Origin: CAIWHR01 sp963734575
GTDB taxonomy: Bacteria; Pseudomonadota; Gammaproteobacteria; Burkholderiales; Casimicrobiaceae
DNA length: 64,000 nucleotides
Assembly: GCA_963734575.1 (NCBI GenBank)
Contig: CAVTHT010000015.1
Span: forward strand, 271,747 to 335,746
Reading direction: 5' to 3'
In this document: positions 36,228 through 48,200 of the stretch, in pieces
How positions within the stretch are numbered: position 1 is the first letter of the stretch
How the letters are laid out: each line of letters starts with the position of its first letter
Position numbers and translations under genes: made by a program
Notes under the pieces: generated by a model
Seen by the model: only the letters and a program-made list of their open reading frames with translations
Database searches by the model: none
What the model was told of the DNA's origin: nothing

Positions 36228-37112
36228 ATGACGCGGGGACGGGCGCCTGCCGCGAGCCGCGTTCCGATGCCCGCCGCGTGGCGCGCGGCGCGCGCACTGG
36301 CCACGCTCGCAACGGGAGCGGTTCTGGCGCTCGTGATCGCACACTGGGGTTGGCACTGGTTCGGCCCCGCCGTGAAGCCGCTGCCGGTCCCAAGCGCACC
36401 CTCGGAAGCGCTCGCACCCATCATCACCGCTGCGCCCTGGTTCGGCACGGCCACCGCGCCGGCGAACGAACCCGCGGCCGCAGCGACGTCATCCGCGGGG
36501 GTCGCTGGCGACGTGCGGCTCCTCGGGGTCATCGCCGATGCCGGCGGAAAAGGCTATGCATTGTTCCGCTTCGCCGATCGCGGGCCATTGCTCATCGCCA
36601 CGGGGCAGGAGATCGAGCGCGGTGTCAGGCTCGAAAGCGTCAGCACGAGCGGCGCGCGATTGTCGGACCGTGGCGTGATGCGCGACGTTCCGCTGCGCGT
36701 GCCGCGCGACGCGATCATCGCAGCGGCGCCGCGTGCGGGTGCAGCGCCGGCGCAGCGCAGCGTGGCGAGCGCTGCATGCACGCCGCCGGGTGCCGGCAAC
36801 GGACCGCGCTACCGGCTCAACGCGGAGCTCCTGAGCGGCATCGCCGCCAAGCCGGAGAGCTGGAGCACGGCGTTCACCGCCGGTGCCGACGGTCTCGCGG
36901 TGCGCGAAGGCAATGCCTTTGGCGCGATGCTCGGGATGAAGCCGGGCGATCGCGTTGCGCAGGCGAACGGCGTGCCGCTGCGGGGTGCCGACGATGTCGT
37001 CGTGGCGGTGATCCGGCCGCTGCTCGCGAGCCAGCCCGTGCGCGTCACGGGCCTGCGCGACAACCGGCCGATCGAATGGATCTTCGTCAACGCCAGCGCC
37101 TGTCCGGCCTGA
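36228..37112 (+). CDS. GspC-like type II secretion protein
   Basis: A 294-residue inner-membrane protein: cytoplasmic basic tail, one helix at about 23-42, then a periplasmic homology-region domain (VRLLGVIADAGGKGYALFRF, LIATGQEIERGVRLESV) and a C-terminal PDZ-like domain (VREGNAFGAMLGMKPGDRVAQANG). This is the GspC layout, the subunit that links the inner platform to the GspD secretin. No other gsp gene is in the window, although GspC often sits apart from the main operon in betaproteobacteria. The ATG at 36267 is an alternative start. Confidence 0.75.
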   Translation: MTRGRAPAASRVPMPAAWRAARALATLATGAVLALVIAHWGWHWFGPAVKPLPVPSAPSEALAPIITAAPWFGTATAPANEPAAAATSSAGVAGDVRLLGVIADAGGKGYALFRFADRGPLLIATGQEIERGVRLESVSTSGARLSDRGVMRDVPLRVPRDAIIAAAPRAGAAPAQRSVASAACTPPGAGNGPRYRLNAELLSGIAAKPESWSTAFTAGADGLAVREGNAFGAMLGMKPGDRVAQANGVPLRGADDVVVAVIRPLLASQPVRVTGLRDNRPIEWIFVNASACPA

Positions 37113-37161
37113 ATTCCAGTCGGCTCTACAGGTCGAACCTTCGGCATCGCGTGGGACGCGA

Positions 37162-37912
37162 TCAATCGGCGAGCGCCGGCAGCCAGTCGATGAGCTCTCG
37201 CGGCGAAGTGACGTGCCCATGCGCCTGCCATGCATGTGGCCGCTCGTGCTCGGCGATGTAGCCGTAGTGCGCAACGATGGTCTGCATGCCCGCGGCGAGA
37301 CCCGCCGCGATGTCGCGCTCCGCATCGCCTACGTACAGGCAGCGCACGGGCGCAACGCCAAGCTTTTCGGCCGCGTGCAGGAGCGGCGCCGGATGCGGCT
37401 TGGCATACGGCGTCGTGTCGCCGCAGACCACCACGTGCGGCGTGAAGCGCAGCTGCAGTGCATCGAGCAGGGGCAGCGTGTAGCGCGTGGCCTTGTTGGT
37501 GACGATGCCCCAGCGCAGTCGTCGCGCCTCGAGCGCCTGCAGCACGTCGTCGATCGCGTCGAACAGCGCACGACTCCACGCACAGCGCCGCCGCGTAGTG
37601 GGCGAGAAACGCATCGCGCAGCGGCGGATATTCCGCGTGGTCCGGCGCGATCGCGAAGCCAGCGCCGATGAGGCCGCGTGCGCCGGCCGACGCGAATGGA
37701 CGCAGATCCGATACGGGCACCGGCGCGAGCCCGCGCTCGCAGCGCACGCGGTTCAGCGCACCCGCGAGATCGGGCGCCGTATCGACCAGCGTGCCGTCGA
37801 GGTCGAACAGCACGGCGTCGATGTCGAGCGCGCGCGGAACGCTGGCGATCGGATCGGCATCGTGCGTGTGCGCTGCGGCGGCCGGCATGCGCTCGGAGGT
37901 CTGCTCAGACAT
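37162..37912 (-). CDS. gph: phosphoglycolate phosphatase, one frameshift
   Basis: A HAD-family phosphatase of about 249 residues that dephosphorylates 2-phosphoglycolate. The nucleophile motif FDLDGTLVDTAPDL is near residue 36, WGIVTNKATRY gives motif II, and VGDAERDIAAGLAAGM motif IV. The frame breaks near 37576, where an apparent extra T separates LCVES from ALFDAIDDVL. The ATG at 37912 overlaps the ubiG stop by eight bases, so ubiG and gph are coupled, matching the conserved mtaD-ubiG-gph arrangement. Confidence 0.87.
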
Positions 37913-38675
37913 CCGCGGTGCGACGCAGCGCGATGAAGTAGTTCACGGAGGTGTCGGGCGTCAGGCGGAACACGCGCGTCAGGGGGTTGTACGCAAGGCC
38001 CGTGATGTCGCATGGCACGAGTCCCGCGCCACGGCCGTAGCGGGCGATCTCGGCCGGACGGAGGAAGCGCGCGTAATCGTGCGTGCCCCGGGGGAGGAGG
38101 CGCAGGACGTATTCCGCGCCGAGAATGGCGTAGGCATAGGCCTTGGCGTTGCGGTTGATCGTGGAGAAGACCGCGATCCCGCCACGCTTGAGGAGCCGGC
38201 CGCACGCCTCGACGATCGCCGTCGGATCGGGCACGTGCTCCAGCATCTCCATGCAGGTGATCGCGTCGAAGGTGCCGGGCACCTCTTCGGCGAGCGCCTC
38301 GACGGACACGAGGCGATAGTCGACCGCGGCGCCCGACTCGAGCTTGTGCAGCCGGGCGACGCCCAGCGCGCGCTCGGCGAGATCGATGCCCTGGACGCGC
38401 GCGCCGCGCTGCGCCATCGATTCGGAGAGGATGCCGCCGCCGCAGCCCACATCGAGCACGAATTTCCCCTGCAGCCCCCCGAGCATCTGCTCCACCCATT
38501 TGAGGCGCAGCGGATTCAGCGTGTGCAGCGGTCCGAACAGCTCGCTCGTCGGATCCCACCAGTGATGCGCAAGCGCGGAGAAGCGCGACAGCTCGGCGGC
38601 GTCGGCATTCACGGGCACCGCGATCGGAAGGTGCCCCGCGGTCATGGGGAGGTCGGGGGCCATCGGTGTGTTCAT
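37905..38675 (-). CDS. ubiG: ubiquinone O-methyltransferase UbiG
   Basis: A 256-residue SAM-dependent methyltransferase acting twice in ubiquinone synthesis. It begins with the family's DAAELSRFSALAHHWWDP and has the SAM-binding loop VLDVGCGGGILSE near residue 73. The rest (CMEMLEHVPDP, TINRNAKAYAYAI) fits UbiG closely. Its ATG overlaps the mtaD stop (ATGA) and its end overlaps gph, so the three are translated as a unit. Confidence 0.95.
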   Translation of the reverse strand: MNTPMAPDLPMTAGHLPIAVPVNADAAELSRFSALAHHWWDPTSELFGPLHTLNPLRLKWVEQMLGGLQGKFVLDVGCGGGILSESMAQRGARVQGIDLAERALGVARLHKLESGAAVDYRLVSVEALAEEVPGTFDAITCMEMLEHVPDPTAIVEACGRLLKRGGIAVFSTINRNAKAYAYAILGAEYVLRLLPRGTHDYARFLRPAEIARYGRGAGLVPCDITGLAYNPLTRVFRLTPDTSVNYFIALRRTADV

Positions 38676-39991
38676 TGCAGTCGCTCCTGCCAGCTCCGTG
38701 CGCGGGCGAGTACGTCCGCCTCGTCGATCGTTCGCACGAAGCCGCCCTCGACCACGCGCTCGCCATCGATCCACACGTCGGTCACGGCCTCGCGGCCCAC
38801 CGCGTGCACGAGATGCGATACGGGATCGTAACAGGGCTCCGCTTCGATCGACGAGAAGTTCACGGCGATCAAATCGGCCTTTTTGCCCGGGATCAAGGAT
38901 CCGACCTCGCGCTCGAGACAAAGCGCCCGTGCACCGCCGAGGGTCGCGGCCGCGAGGACTTCCTGCGCCGGCAACGCCGAAGGGTCGCCTGTCGCGACCT
39001 TGGCGAGCAGCGCGGCAAGGCGCATCTCTGCGAAGAGGTCCAGCCGGTTGTTCGAGGCGGCACCGTCCGTGCCGAGGGCGATGTTGACGCCGCGCGCGGC
39101 GAGGCTCGTGACGGGTGCGATGCCGCTCGCGAGCTTCATGTTGGACGCAGGACAGTGCACCACGTGCCCGCCATGGACCGCGAGGAGCTCGATGTCCTCC
39201 GGCGTGAGATGCACGCCATGAATGGCGATGAAGCCGGGCCCCGTGGCACCCAGCGCATGCAGGCGGAACAGCGGCGTGGCAAGGAAGCGCTCGCGGCTTT
39301 CCGCGACTTCGGCGGCGGTCTCCGCGAGGTGCGTCTGGATCGGAAGATCGAGCTGGCGCGCGTAGGTGACGACGCGTTCCCAGGCGGGATTGCCGACGGT
39401 GTACGGCGCGTGCGGCGCGAGCGAGAACGTGAGCCGGGGCTCGTGCTTCAGCGCATCGCGCACCTCCAGTCCCTTCTGCAGGTAACCGTTCGCGTCGGCG
39501 GCGTACGGCGTCGGGAAATCGAGCACCGCGAGCCCGAGCATGGCGCGCATGCCGGTCTCCAGGAACGCCTTCGCCGTCGCTTCCGGGAAGAAGTACATGT
39601 CGTTGCAGCACGTGATGCCACCGCGCAGCATCTCCGCCGCCGCGAGGCGCGCGCCGTCGTAGACGAAGTCCGGCGCCGCGAAGCGTCCTTCGCGCGGCCA
39701 GATGTGGTCCTCCAGCCACGACTGCAGCGGCACGTCGTCGGCGATGCCGCGAAAGAGGCTCATCGCCGCGTGGGTGTGCGCGTTCACGAGCCCGGGCAGG
39801 ACCGCATGACCGGGCAGCGACACGACCTCGCTTGCCTGATAGCGGCGGTCGGCTTCGGCCGCCGGGATCACGGCCACGATGCGCCCGCGGTCGATCACCA
39901 CCGCATGTCCGGTGAGCGCGCCGGCGGGCTCGACCGGGATGACCCAGCGCGGATCGATGCGCAGGTCGACGGCTTGGAGCGGTGCGGGCAT
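38672..39991 (-). CDS. mtaD: 5-methylthioadenosine/S-adenosylhomocysteine deaminase (TRZ/ATZ family)
   Basis: A 439-residue amidohydrolase. Metal ligands are NAHTHAAM, a His in IQTHLAE, and the Asp in LGTDGAASNN, the layout of the cytosine-deaminase/TRZ-ATZ branch. In Pseudomonas the homologue PA3170 deaminates methylthioadenosine to methylthioinosine, which an MTI phosphorylase then splits; that phosphorylase is also in this window. The position upstream of ubiG-gph is conserved. Close homologues act on other purines, so the substrate is inferred from context. Confidence 0.87.
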   Translation of the reverse strand: MPAPLQAVDLRIDPRWVIPVEPAGALTGHAVVIDRGRIVAVIPAAEADRRYQASEVVSLPGHAVLPGLVNAHTHAAMSLFRGIADDVPLQSWLEDHIWPREGRFAAPDFVYDGARLAAAEMLRGGITCCNDMYFFPEATAKAFLETGMRAMLGLAVLDFPTPYAADANGYLQKGLEVRDALKHEPRLTFSLAPHAPYTVGNPAWERVVTYARQLDLPIQTHLAETAAEVAESRERFLATPLFRLHALGATGPGFIAIHGVHLTPEDIELLAVHGGHVVHCPASNMKLASGIAPVTSLAARGVNIALGTDGAASNNRLDLFAEMRLAALLAKVATGDPSALPAQEVLAAATLGGARALCLEREVGSLIPGKKADLIAVNFSSIEAEPCYDPVSHLVHAVGREAVTDVWIDGERVVEGGFVRTIDEADVLARARSWQERLQ

Positions 39992-40010
39992 GGCGATCTC
40001 CGGCAGGGAC

Positions 40011-40044
40011 GAAAAAAAAGCCCCGCGCTGACCGCGGGGCTTTC
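40011..40044 (-). terminator. Rho-independent terminator after ompA
   Basis: On the minus strand, GCCCCGCG and CGCGGGGC form an 8-bp stem with a 5-base loop, followed by eight T. It lies just past the ompA stop. Confidence 0.92.
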
Positions 40045-40059
40045 TTCAGGCGGGGAAGG

Positions 40060-40849
40060 TCAGCGCTTGACCGACTCGCCCTTCACTTCGACCTCGACGC
40101 GACGGTTCGGTGCGAGGCAGGCAATCAGTTCCTTCATGTTCTTCTGATTGCAGACCACGCCCGGGACCGGCTGGGTCTTGCCCATGCCGAGGGTCTCGAT
40201 GCGGTCGCGCGGCACGCCCTTCTCGACCAGGTAGTTGCGCACGGCATCGGCGCGGCGCTCGGACAGGCGCTGGTTGTAGGCCTGCGTGCCGATGCGGTCG
40301 GTGTGACCGGTCACGAGCACGAGCTCCAGCTTCTGCATGTCGCGCAGCTTGCTGATGATGTCGCTGTCGATCGCCTGCTTGCCGTCCGGACGGAGCACGG
40401 CCTTGTCGAAGTCGAACAGCGCCTTCGACGCGAGGGTGATCTTCTGCACGCTCGGCGCCGGGGCCGGAGCAGGTGCGGGCGCCGGAGCAGGCGCGGGGGC
40501 AGGTGCCGGTGCCGGGGCGGGCGCCGGGTGCGGGCGTGGGCGCCGGTGCCGGAGCCGCGACCTTGACGAGATCGGGATCGCACTGCGCGATGGCCATCGC
40601 GGGCGTCCAGTATCCGGTGCGGTAGCACAGGCCGCCGGAGAGCCCCTTGCTGCCGTTGTACACGCCGCTCTTCACCACGTTGTTGTCCGGCGTGCCCGTC
40701 GCCGACAACACGTACGCGCTGTTCTTCACGTCAGCGCCGGCGACACCCTGGACGTATCCCTTCGGATCGACCTGCTGAGCTGCTGCACCACCTGCAAGCG
40801 CGGCGGCGAGCGCACCGATGAGAGCACCGGAGACTATACGTCGTGACAT
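40060..40849 (-). CDS. ompA: OmpA-family outer membrane protein, one frameshift
   Basis: About 262 residues: signal peptide (to about 24), a short N-terminal domain with a Cys pair, a long Ala-Pro linker of about eleven repeats, and a C-terminal OmpA domain (VTGHTDRIGTQAYNQRLSERR) that binds peptidoglycan. The frame breaks inside the linker near 40522, where a CCC run seems to have one extra C. There is no eight-strand barrel, so it is a short periplasmic-anchor type. The ATG has AAGGGGTG upstream, and a strong promoter lies about 120 bases before it. Confidence 0.86.
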
Positions 40850-41251
40850 TGTTTCACCCCTTTGGCTTTGGTTTTGAACGAGTTTATTCGCTACCCTGCA
40901 GCTCGCGCACCGGATGTGGGCTTGTGGTTTTCGCACGCGGACGGGCGCGCTGAATGCCTTGCTCGAAAAAAATATAGCACAGGGGCCTACCCCGCGCAAA
41001 AGCAAAGTCGGGTTTAGGAGACACCGTTTGCCGGAGTGTCGCGGCGATGCAACGTCGTGATAAAATTTCGTTTTTTCAAGGGTCTGTGCGGCGTCCATCC
41101 CTGCTGGACGATGCCGGCGCAGCGCCTCTGACGGCCTTCGCCGCACCTCCGGAAACCTGACGCGCAGGCACCTGCGACACCGCATCGTCGTCGGTGCGCC
41201 CATTCGACACGATTACCGTCCGTTCGCCATTCACGAAAGCCCCGCGTTCCC
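40850..41251. other. 402-base divergent spacer between ompA and gyrA
   Basis: It holds the ompA promoter (40971-40999) and an AT-rich patch at about 41057-41078 with TAAAAT at 41061-41066, a possible gyrA -10 without a good -35. The gyrA leader is about 180 bases. No gene is seen. Confidence 0.6.
40971..40999 (-). promoter_or_regulatory. ompA promoter
   Basis: On the minus strand TTGCGC (40999-40994) and TATATT (40976-40971) are separated by 17 bases. The -10 is followed by a T-rich start region, giving a leader of about 115 bases. Confidence 0.72.
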
Positions 41252-43840
<2,589 letters not shown>

Positions 43841-43848
43841 CGAGCGCC

Positions 43849-44932
43849 ATGCATCGCGTCTTCAACTTCAGCGCCGGCCCCGCGGCGCTGCCGGAGCCGG
43901 TGCTGGCGCGCGCCCGCGACGAGCTCCTCGACTGGCACGGCGCCGGCATGTCGGTGATGGAGATGAGCCACCGCAGCGCGGAGTTCGTCGGCATCGCCCA
44001 CAAGGCCGAAGCCGACCTGCGCCGCCTGCTCGGCATTCCGGCGAGCTACCGCGTGCTGTTCCTGCAGGGCGGGGCCCTCGCGCAGAACGCGTTCGTGCCG
44101 CTCAACCTGCTCGGCGCGCGGCACGAGCGCGGATTACATCGACACCGGGCTACTGGTCGGGCAAGTCCATCGCCGAGGCGCGCAAGTACTGCACGGTGCA
44201 CGTCGCGGCCTCCGCCGCGGACGCGCGGTACACGTACGTGCCGCCGCAATCGGCGTGGCGGCTCTCCGCGATCCGGCGTACGTGCACGTCTGCACCAACG
44301 AGACGATCGGCGGGGTCGAGTACCACTGGACGCCTGACTGCGGCGACGTCCCGGTCGTCGCCGACATGTCCTCGCACATCCTGTCGCGCCCGGTCGACGT
44401 GTCGCGCTTCGGGCTCATCTACGCGGGCGCGCAGAAGAACATCGGGCCGGCCGGCCTCACCGTCGTGATCGTGCGCGACGACCTGCTCGGTCGTGCGCGC
44501 AGCGACACCCCGTCGGTGTTCGACTACAAGGTCCAGGCCGAGGCCGAGTCGATGTACAACACGCCGGCGACGTTCGGGATCTATCTCGCGGGGCTCGTGT
44601 TCGAATGGCTCGATGCGCAGGGCGGTGTCGAGGCCATGGAGCGGATGAACGTCGAGAAGGCGCGCGTCCTTTACGGCGAGATCGATCGCACGGGGTTCTA
44701 TCGCAATGCCGTGCGGCCGGCCGACCGATCGCGCATGAACGTGACGTTCTTCCTGCCGGATGCGTCGCTCGACGCCGAGTTCCTGAAGGGGGCGAAGGCG
44801 CGCGGACTCGTGCAGCTCAAGGGGCACCGTGCCGTCGGCGGGATGCGTGCGTCGATCTACAATGCCATGCCGCTCGCCGGTGTCGAAGCGCTGGTCGGAT
44901 ACATGCGCGAGTTCGAGGCGGCGCATGGCTGA
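43849..44932 (+). CDS. serC: phosphoserine aminotransferase, three frameshifts
   Basis: A PLP enzyme of the serine and pyridoxine pathways, 360 residues when corrected, the normal length. It starts MHRVFNFSAGPAALP, has LFLQGGALAQNAFVP, and the PLP Lys in IYAGAQKNIGPAGL. Apparent extra bases near 44128 and in the GGG run at 44147-44149 and a missing base near 44250 break the frame. Joined, the segments read DYIDTGYWSGKSIAEARKY and so on without loss. The gene is near-essential, so errors are more likely than decay. It lies eight bases after gyrA. Confidence 0.87.
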
Positions 44933-44992
44933 CGGGCCATCCGGCGCCCGCGCCTCCTGTTTCTCGCGACGCTGAGAACCACCGTTCCACGA

Positions 44993-46103
44993 ATGTCCGC
45001 TGCGACCGACCCCATCCCGCCGCCAGGCGAGGCGCACAGCGAAGGCCTTGCCGAGCATCGCGCGGCCATCGATGCGCTCGACCGGGAAATCCTGGAGCGC
45101 CTCAACGCGCGTGCCGCGCACGCCAAGGCGATCGGCGTGCTCAAGGCCGGTGCGCTCGCCTATCGTCCGGAGCGCGAGGCGCAGGTCCTTTCGCGCCTGC
45201 TGCAGGAGAATCGCGGCCCGCTGTCCGCCGAGGCCGTCGCGATCGTCTTCCGGCAGGTCATGTCGGCGTGCCTCGCGCTGGAGCAGCCGCTGCGCATCGC
45301 CTACCTCGGTCCGCCGGGAACGTACTCGCACGATGCGGTCGGCAAGCATTTCGGGGCGCTCGTCAGCGCCGAGCCCTGCGCGACGATCGACGAGGTGTTC
45401 CGCGCCGCCGAGAGCGGACAAGCCGACTACGCCGTGGTGCCCGTGGAGAATTCGACCGAGGGCGTGGTCGGGCGCACGCTGGACCTCATGTGCCAGACGA
45501 CGCTTCTCATCTGCGGCGAGATCCGCCTGCGCGTGCGCCAGAACCTGCTCGGCAACGTGCCGTCGCTCGGCGACATGGTGCGGGTGTATTCGCACGCCCA
45601 GTCGCTCGCCCAGTGCGTGCAGTGGCTCGCGACGCACATGCCCGCGGCGCAGCGCATCGCGGTCGCCAGCAACGCCGAGGCGGCGCGCGTCGCGGCGGCG
45701 GAGCCGAACACCGCCGCGATCGCGGGCGAGAACGCCGCGGCGATCTATGGCTTGAACGTGCTCGCGCGCAATATCGAGGACGAGCCGAACAACACGACGC
45801 GTTTCTGGGTGCTCGGCCGTCATCCGGTGCCGCGCTCCGGGCGCGACGAGACTTCGCTCGTCATGTCGGCCCCGAACCGTCCCGGCGCGGTGCATGCATT
45901 GCTCGAGCCCCTCGCCACGCACGGCGTGTCGATGTCGCGGCTCGAGTCACGGCCTGCGCGCACGGGGCTCTGGGAATACCTGTTCTTCGTCGATCTCGAA
46001 GGCCACGCGACCGATGCGCCCGTCGCGCAGCGCGCTGGCCGAGCTGCGCAAGAAAGCGCCATTCCTCAAGCTGCTGGGGTCGTATCCTGCAGCCGTTTAT
46101 TAG
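44993..46103 (+). CDS. pheA: P-protein: chorismate mutase/prephenate dehydratase, one frameshift
   Basis: About 370 residues. The N-terminal AroQ chorismate mutase domain (about 20-95), the prephenate dehydratase domain (from LRIAYLGPPGTYSHDA, with STEGVVGRTLDL) and the ACT domain (NRPGAVHALL, with the ESRP phenylalanine-binding motif) are all present. It converts chorismate to phenylpyruvate and should be feedback-inhibited by phenylalanine. An extra C at 46031 shifts the last 25 residues (ALAELRKKAPFLKLLGSYP). It is 60 bases after serC and 11 before hisC. Confidence 0.9.
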
Positions 46104-46114
46104 GTCATCTCGCC

Positions 46115-47250
46115 ATGAACGCACCGCTCGAAGCCGCCCCCATCCCCAGCCCGCGCCGCGCTCGCTCCCGAGCACGTGCGCGGCATCGCGCGCTACGTGG
46201 CCGGCAAGCCCGTCTCGGAGCTCGCGCGCGAGTACGGCCTCGCCGAGGCGGACATCGTGAAGCTCGCGTCGAACGAGAATCCGCGCGGACCGAGCGCCGC
46301 AGTGCGCAGCGCGATCGCCGCGGCGACCGACGAGCTCTCGCGCTACCCCGACGGCAACGGCTTCGCGCTCAAGGCGGCGTTGGCGGCGCGCCATGGCGTC
46401 GGCCCGGAGCAGCTCGTCCTCGGCAACGGTTCCAACGACATCCTGGAGCTCGTCGCGCAGGCGTTCCTGCTGCCCGGTCAGAAGACGGTGTATGCGCGGC
46501 ATGCGTTCGTCGTGTATCCGCTGGCAACGCAGGCGCGCGGCGCGATCGGGATCGAAGTGCCGCCCACGGCGGACCTCGGGCACGATCTCCCGGCGATGGC
46601 AGCGGCGATCACGCCGGACACGCGCATCGTGTTCATCGCCAATCCCAACAATCCGACCGGAACGTGGCTGCGGCCCGAAGCGATCACCGCATTCCTGGCG
46701 CAGGTACCGCCGGAAGTCATCGTGGTGCTCGACGAGGCCTACAACGAGTACCTCGCGCCGGAGCAGCACGCGCCGAGCACCGCGTGGGTGGCGCGGCACC
46801 CGAACCTCGTCGTCTCGCGCACGTTCTCGAAGGCGTACGGTCTCGCTGCCCTGCGCGTGGGCTACGGCATCATGCATCCCGACGTCGCCGACATCCTCAA
46901 CCGGGTGCGCCAGCCGTTCAACGTGAACTCCCTCGGCCAGGCCGCTGCGGTGGCGGCGCTCGGCGACATGGCGTACGTCGAGGAGAGCCGCGTCATCAAC
47001 CGCGACGGCATGCGTCAGCTCGAGACCGGGTTGCGCAAGCTCGGTGTCGGCTGGACGCCATCGCACGCGAACTTCCTGCTCGTCGAGGTCGGCAATGCGG
47101 CGGCGATCTACGAGCGCCTGCTGCGACAGGGCGTGATCGTGCGCCCGGTCGCGAACTACGCGTTGCCCGGGCACCTGCGGGTCACCGATCGGCCTGCCGC
47201 ACGAGAACGAGCGCTTCCTCGCAGCGCTGGCAGGCGCGCTGCGCGGTTGA
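46115..47250 (+). CDS. hisC: histidinol-phosphate aminotransferase, two frameshifts
   Basis: About 377 residues. A PLP fold-type I aminotransferase with SNENPRGPS near the N-terminus, NPNNPTGTW, DEAYNEY and the Schiff-base Lys in SRTFSKAYGLAALRVGY. This hisC is of the type found between pheA and tyrA in betaproteobacteria, where it may also serve aromatic amino acids. Extra bases near 46154 and at 47187 break the N- and C-terminal ends; joined, it ends HENERFLAALAGALRG. The ATG at 46115 follows pheA closely, so it is probably the same transcript. Confidence 0.88.
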
Positions 47251-47269
47251 CGACACGGACGAGCGCGAC

Positions 47270-48200
47270 GTGACGCCCACGCGCGCCACTGCGGTTGGCA
47301 AGCTCGTCGTCGTCGGCGTCGGCCTGATCGGCGGCTCGCTTGCACTGGCGCTGAAGAGCGCGGGCGCCGTGAACGAGGTCGTCGGCGTCGGCCGCACGCG
47401 CGGGAACCTCGACGACGCGCTCGCACGCGGGATCGTCGGACGCTATCGCACGTTGAATGAAACCTGGACGGAAGAGCTCGGCGACGCCGACGTCGTGGTG
47501 TTTGCCACACCGGTCGCGCAGCTGCCCGCGCTCTTCGCCGCGGCGGCGCCTTGTCTCGGCGCCGCCACGATCAGCACGGATGCCGGCAGCACCAAGCAGG
47601 ACGTCATCGCCGCAGCGCGTGCCCATCTCGGGGCGGCGCTCGCGCGGTTCGTGCCCGCGCATCCCATTGCGGGCACGGAGCACACCGGCGCAGCGGCGGC
47701 ATTCGCGACGCTGTTCCAGGACCGCAATGTCGTGCTCACTCCGCTGCCCGAGACCGATCCCGCGGCGACGCAGCGCGTCGAAGCCTTGTGGTCGTGCACC
47801 GGCGCAACGGTCCACCGGCTGGACCCGGCGCTGCACGACCGCATCTTCGCCGCCGTGAGCCATCTGCCGCACGTACTGGCGTTCGCGCTCGTCGACGAGC
47901 TCGCAGCGCGCCCCGATGCGGCAGAGCTTCTTCGCCTACGCGGCGAGCGGCTTTCGCGACTTCACGCGGATCGCTGCAGGCTCGCCCGAGATGTGGCGCG
48001 ATATCGCGCTCGCCAATCGCGCGGCGCTGTTGAACGAGATCGCCACCTATCGCGCGCACCTCGACGGCATCGCCGCGCTGATCGCGAGTGGCGACGGCGC
48101 CGCGCTGCACGCGGCATTCGCACGGGCGAGCGCGGCACGGCGGGCGTGGGGTCACGCCCGCACGGCCGATGTGCCCGCCGACGGCCCGCGCGAAGCATGA
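47270..48200 (+). CDS. tyrA: prephenate dehydrogenase, one frameshift
   Basis: About 309 residues. NAD-binding motif GVGLIGGSLALALK near the N-terminus and PAHPIAGTEHTG, the conserved prephenate-site motif. It oxidises prephenate to 4-hydroxyphenylpyruvate for tyrosine. An extra G at 47921 separates ELAARPDA from QSFFAYAASGFRDFTR. The GTG at 47270 is the likely start, after GGACGAG. Its stop overlaps the aroA ATG (ATGA). It lacks the chorismate mutase domain of E. coli TyrA. Confidence 0.9.

Noticed and set aside
41028..41066. gyrA promoter built from TTGCCG and TAAAAT
   Set aside because: The spacer would be 27 bases, too long; only the -10-like element is plausible.
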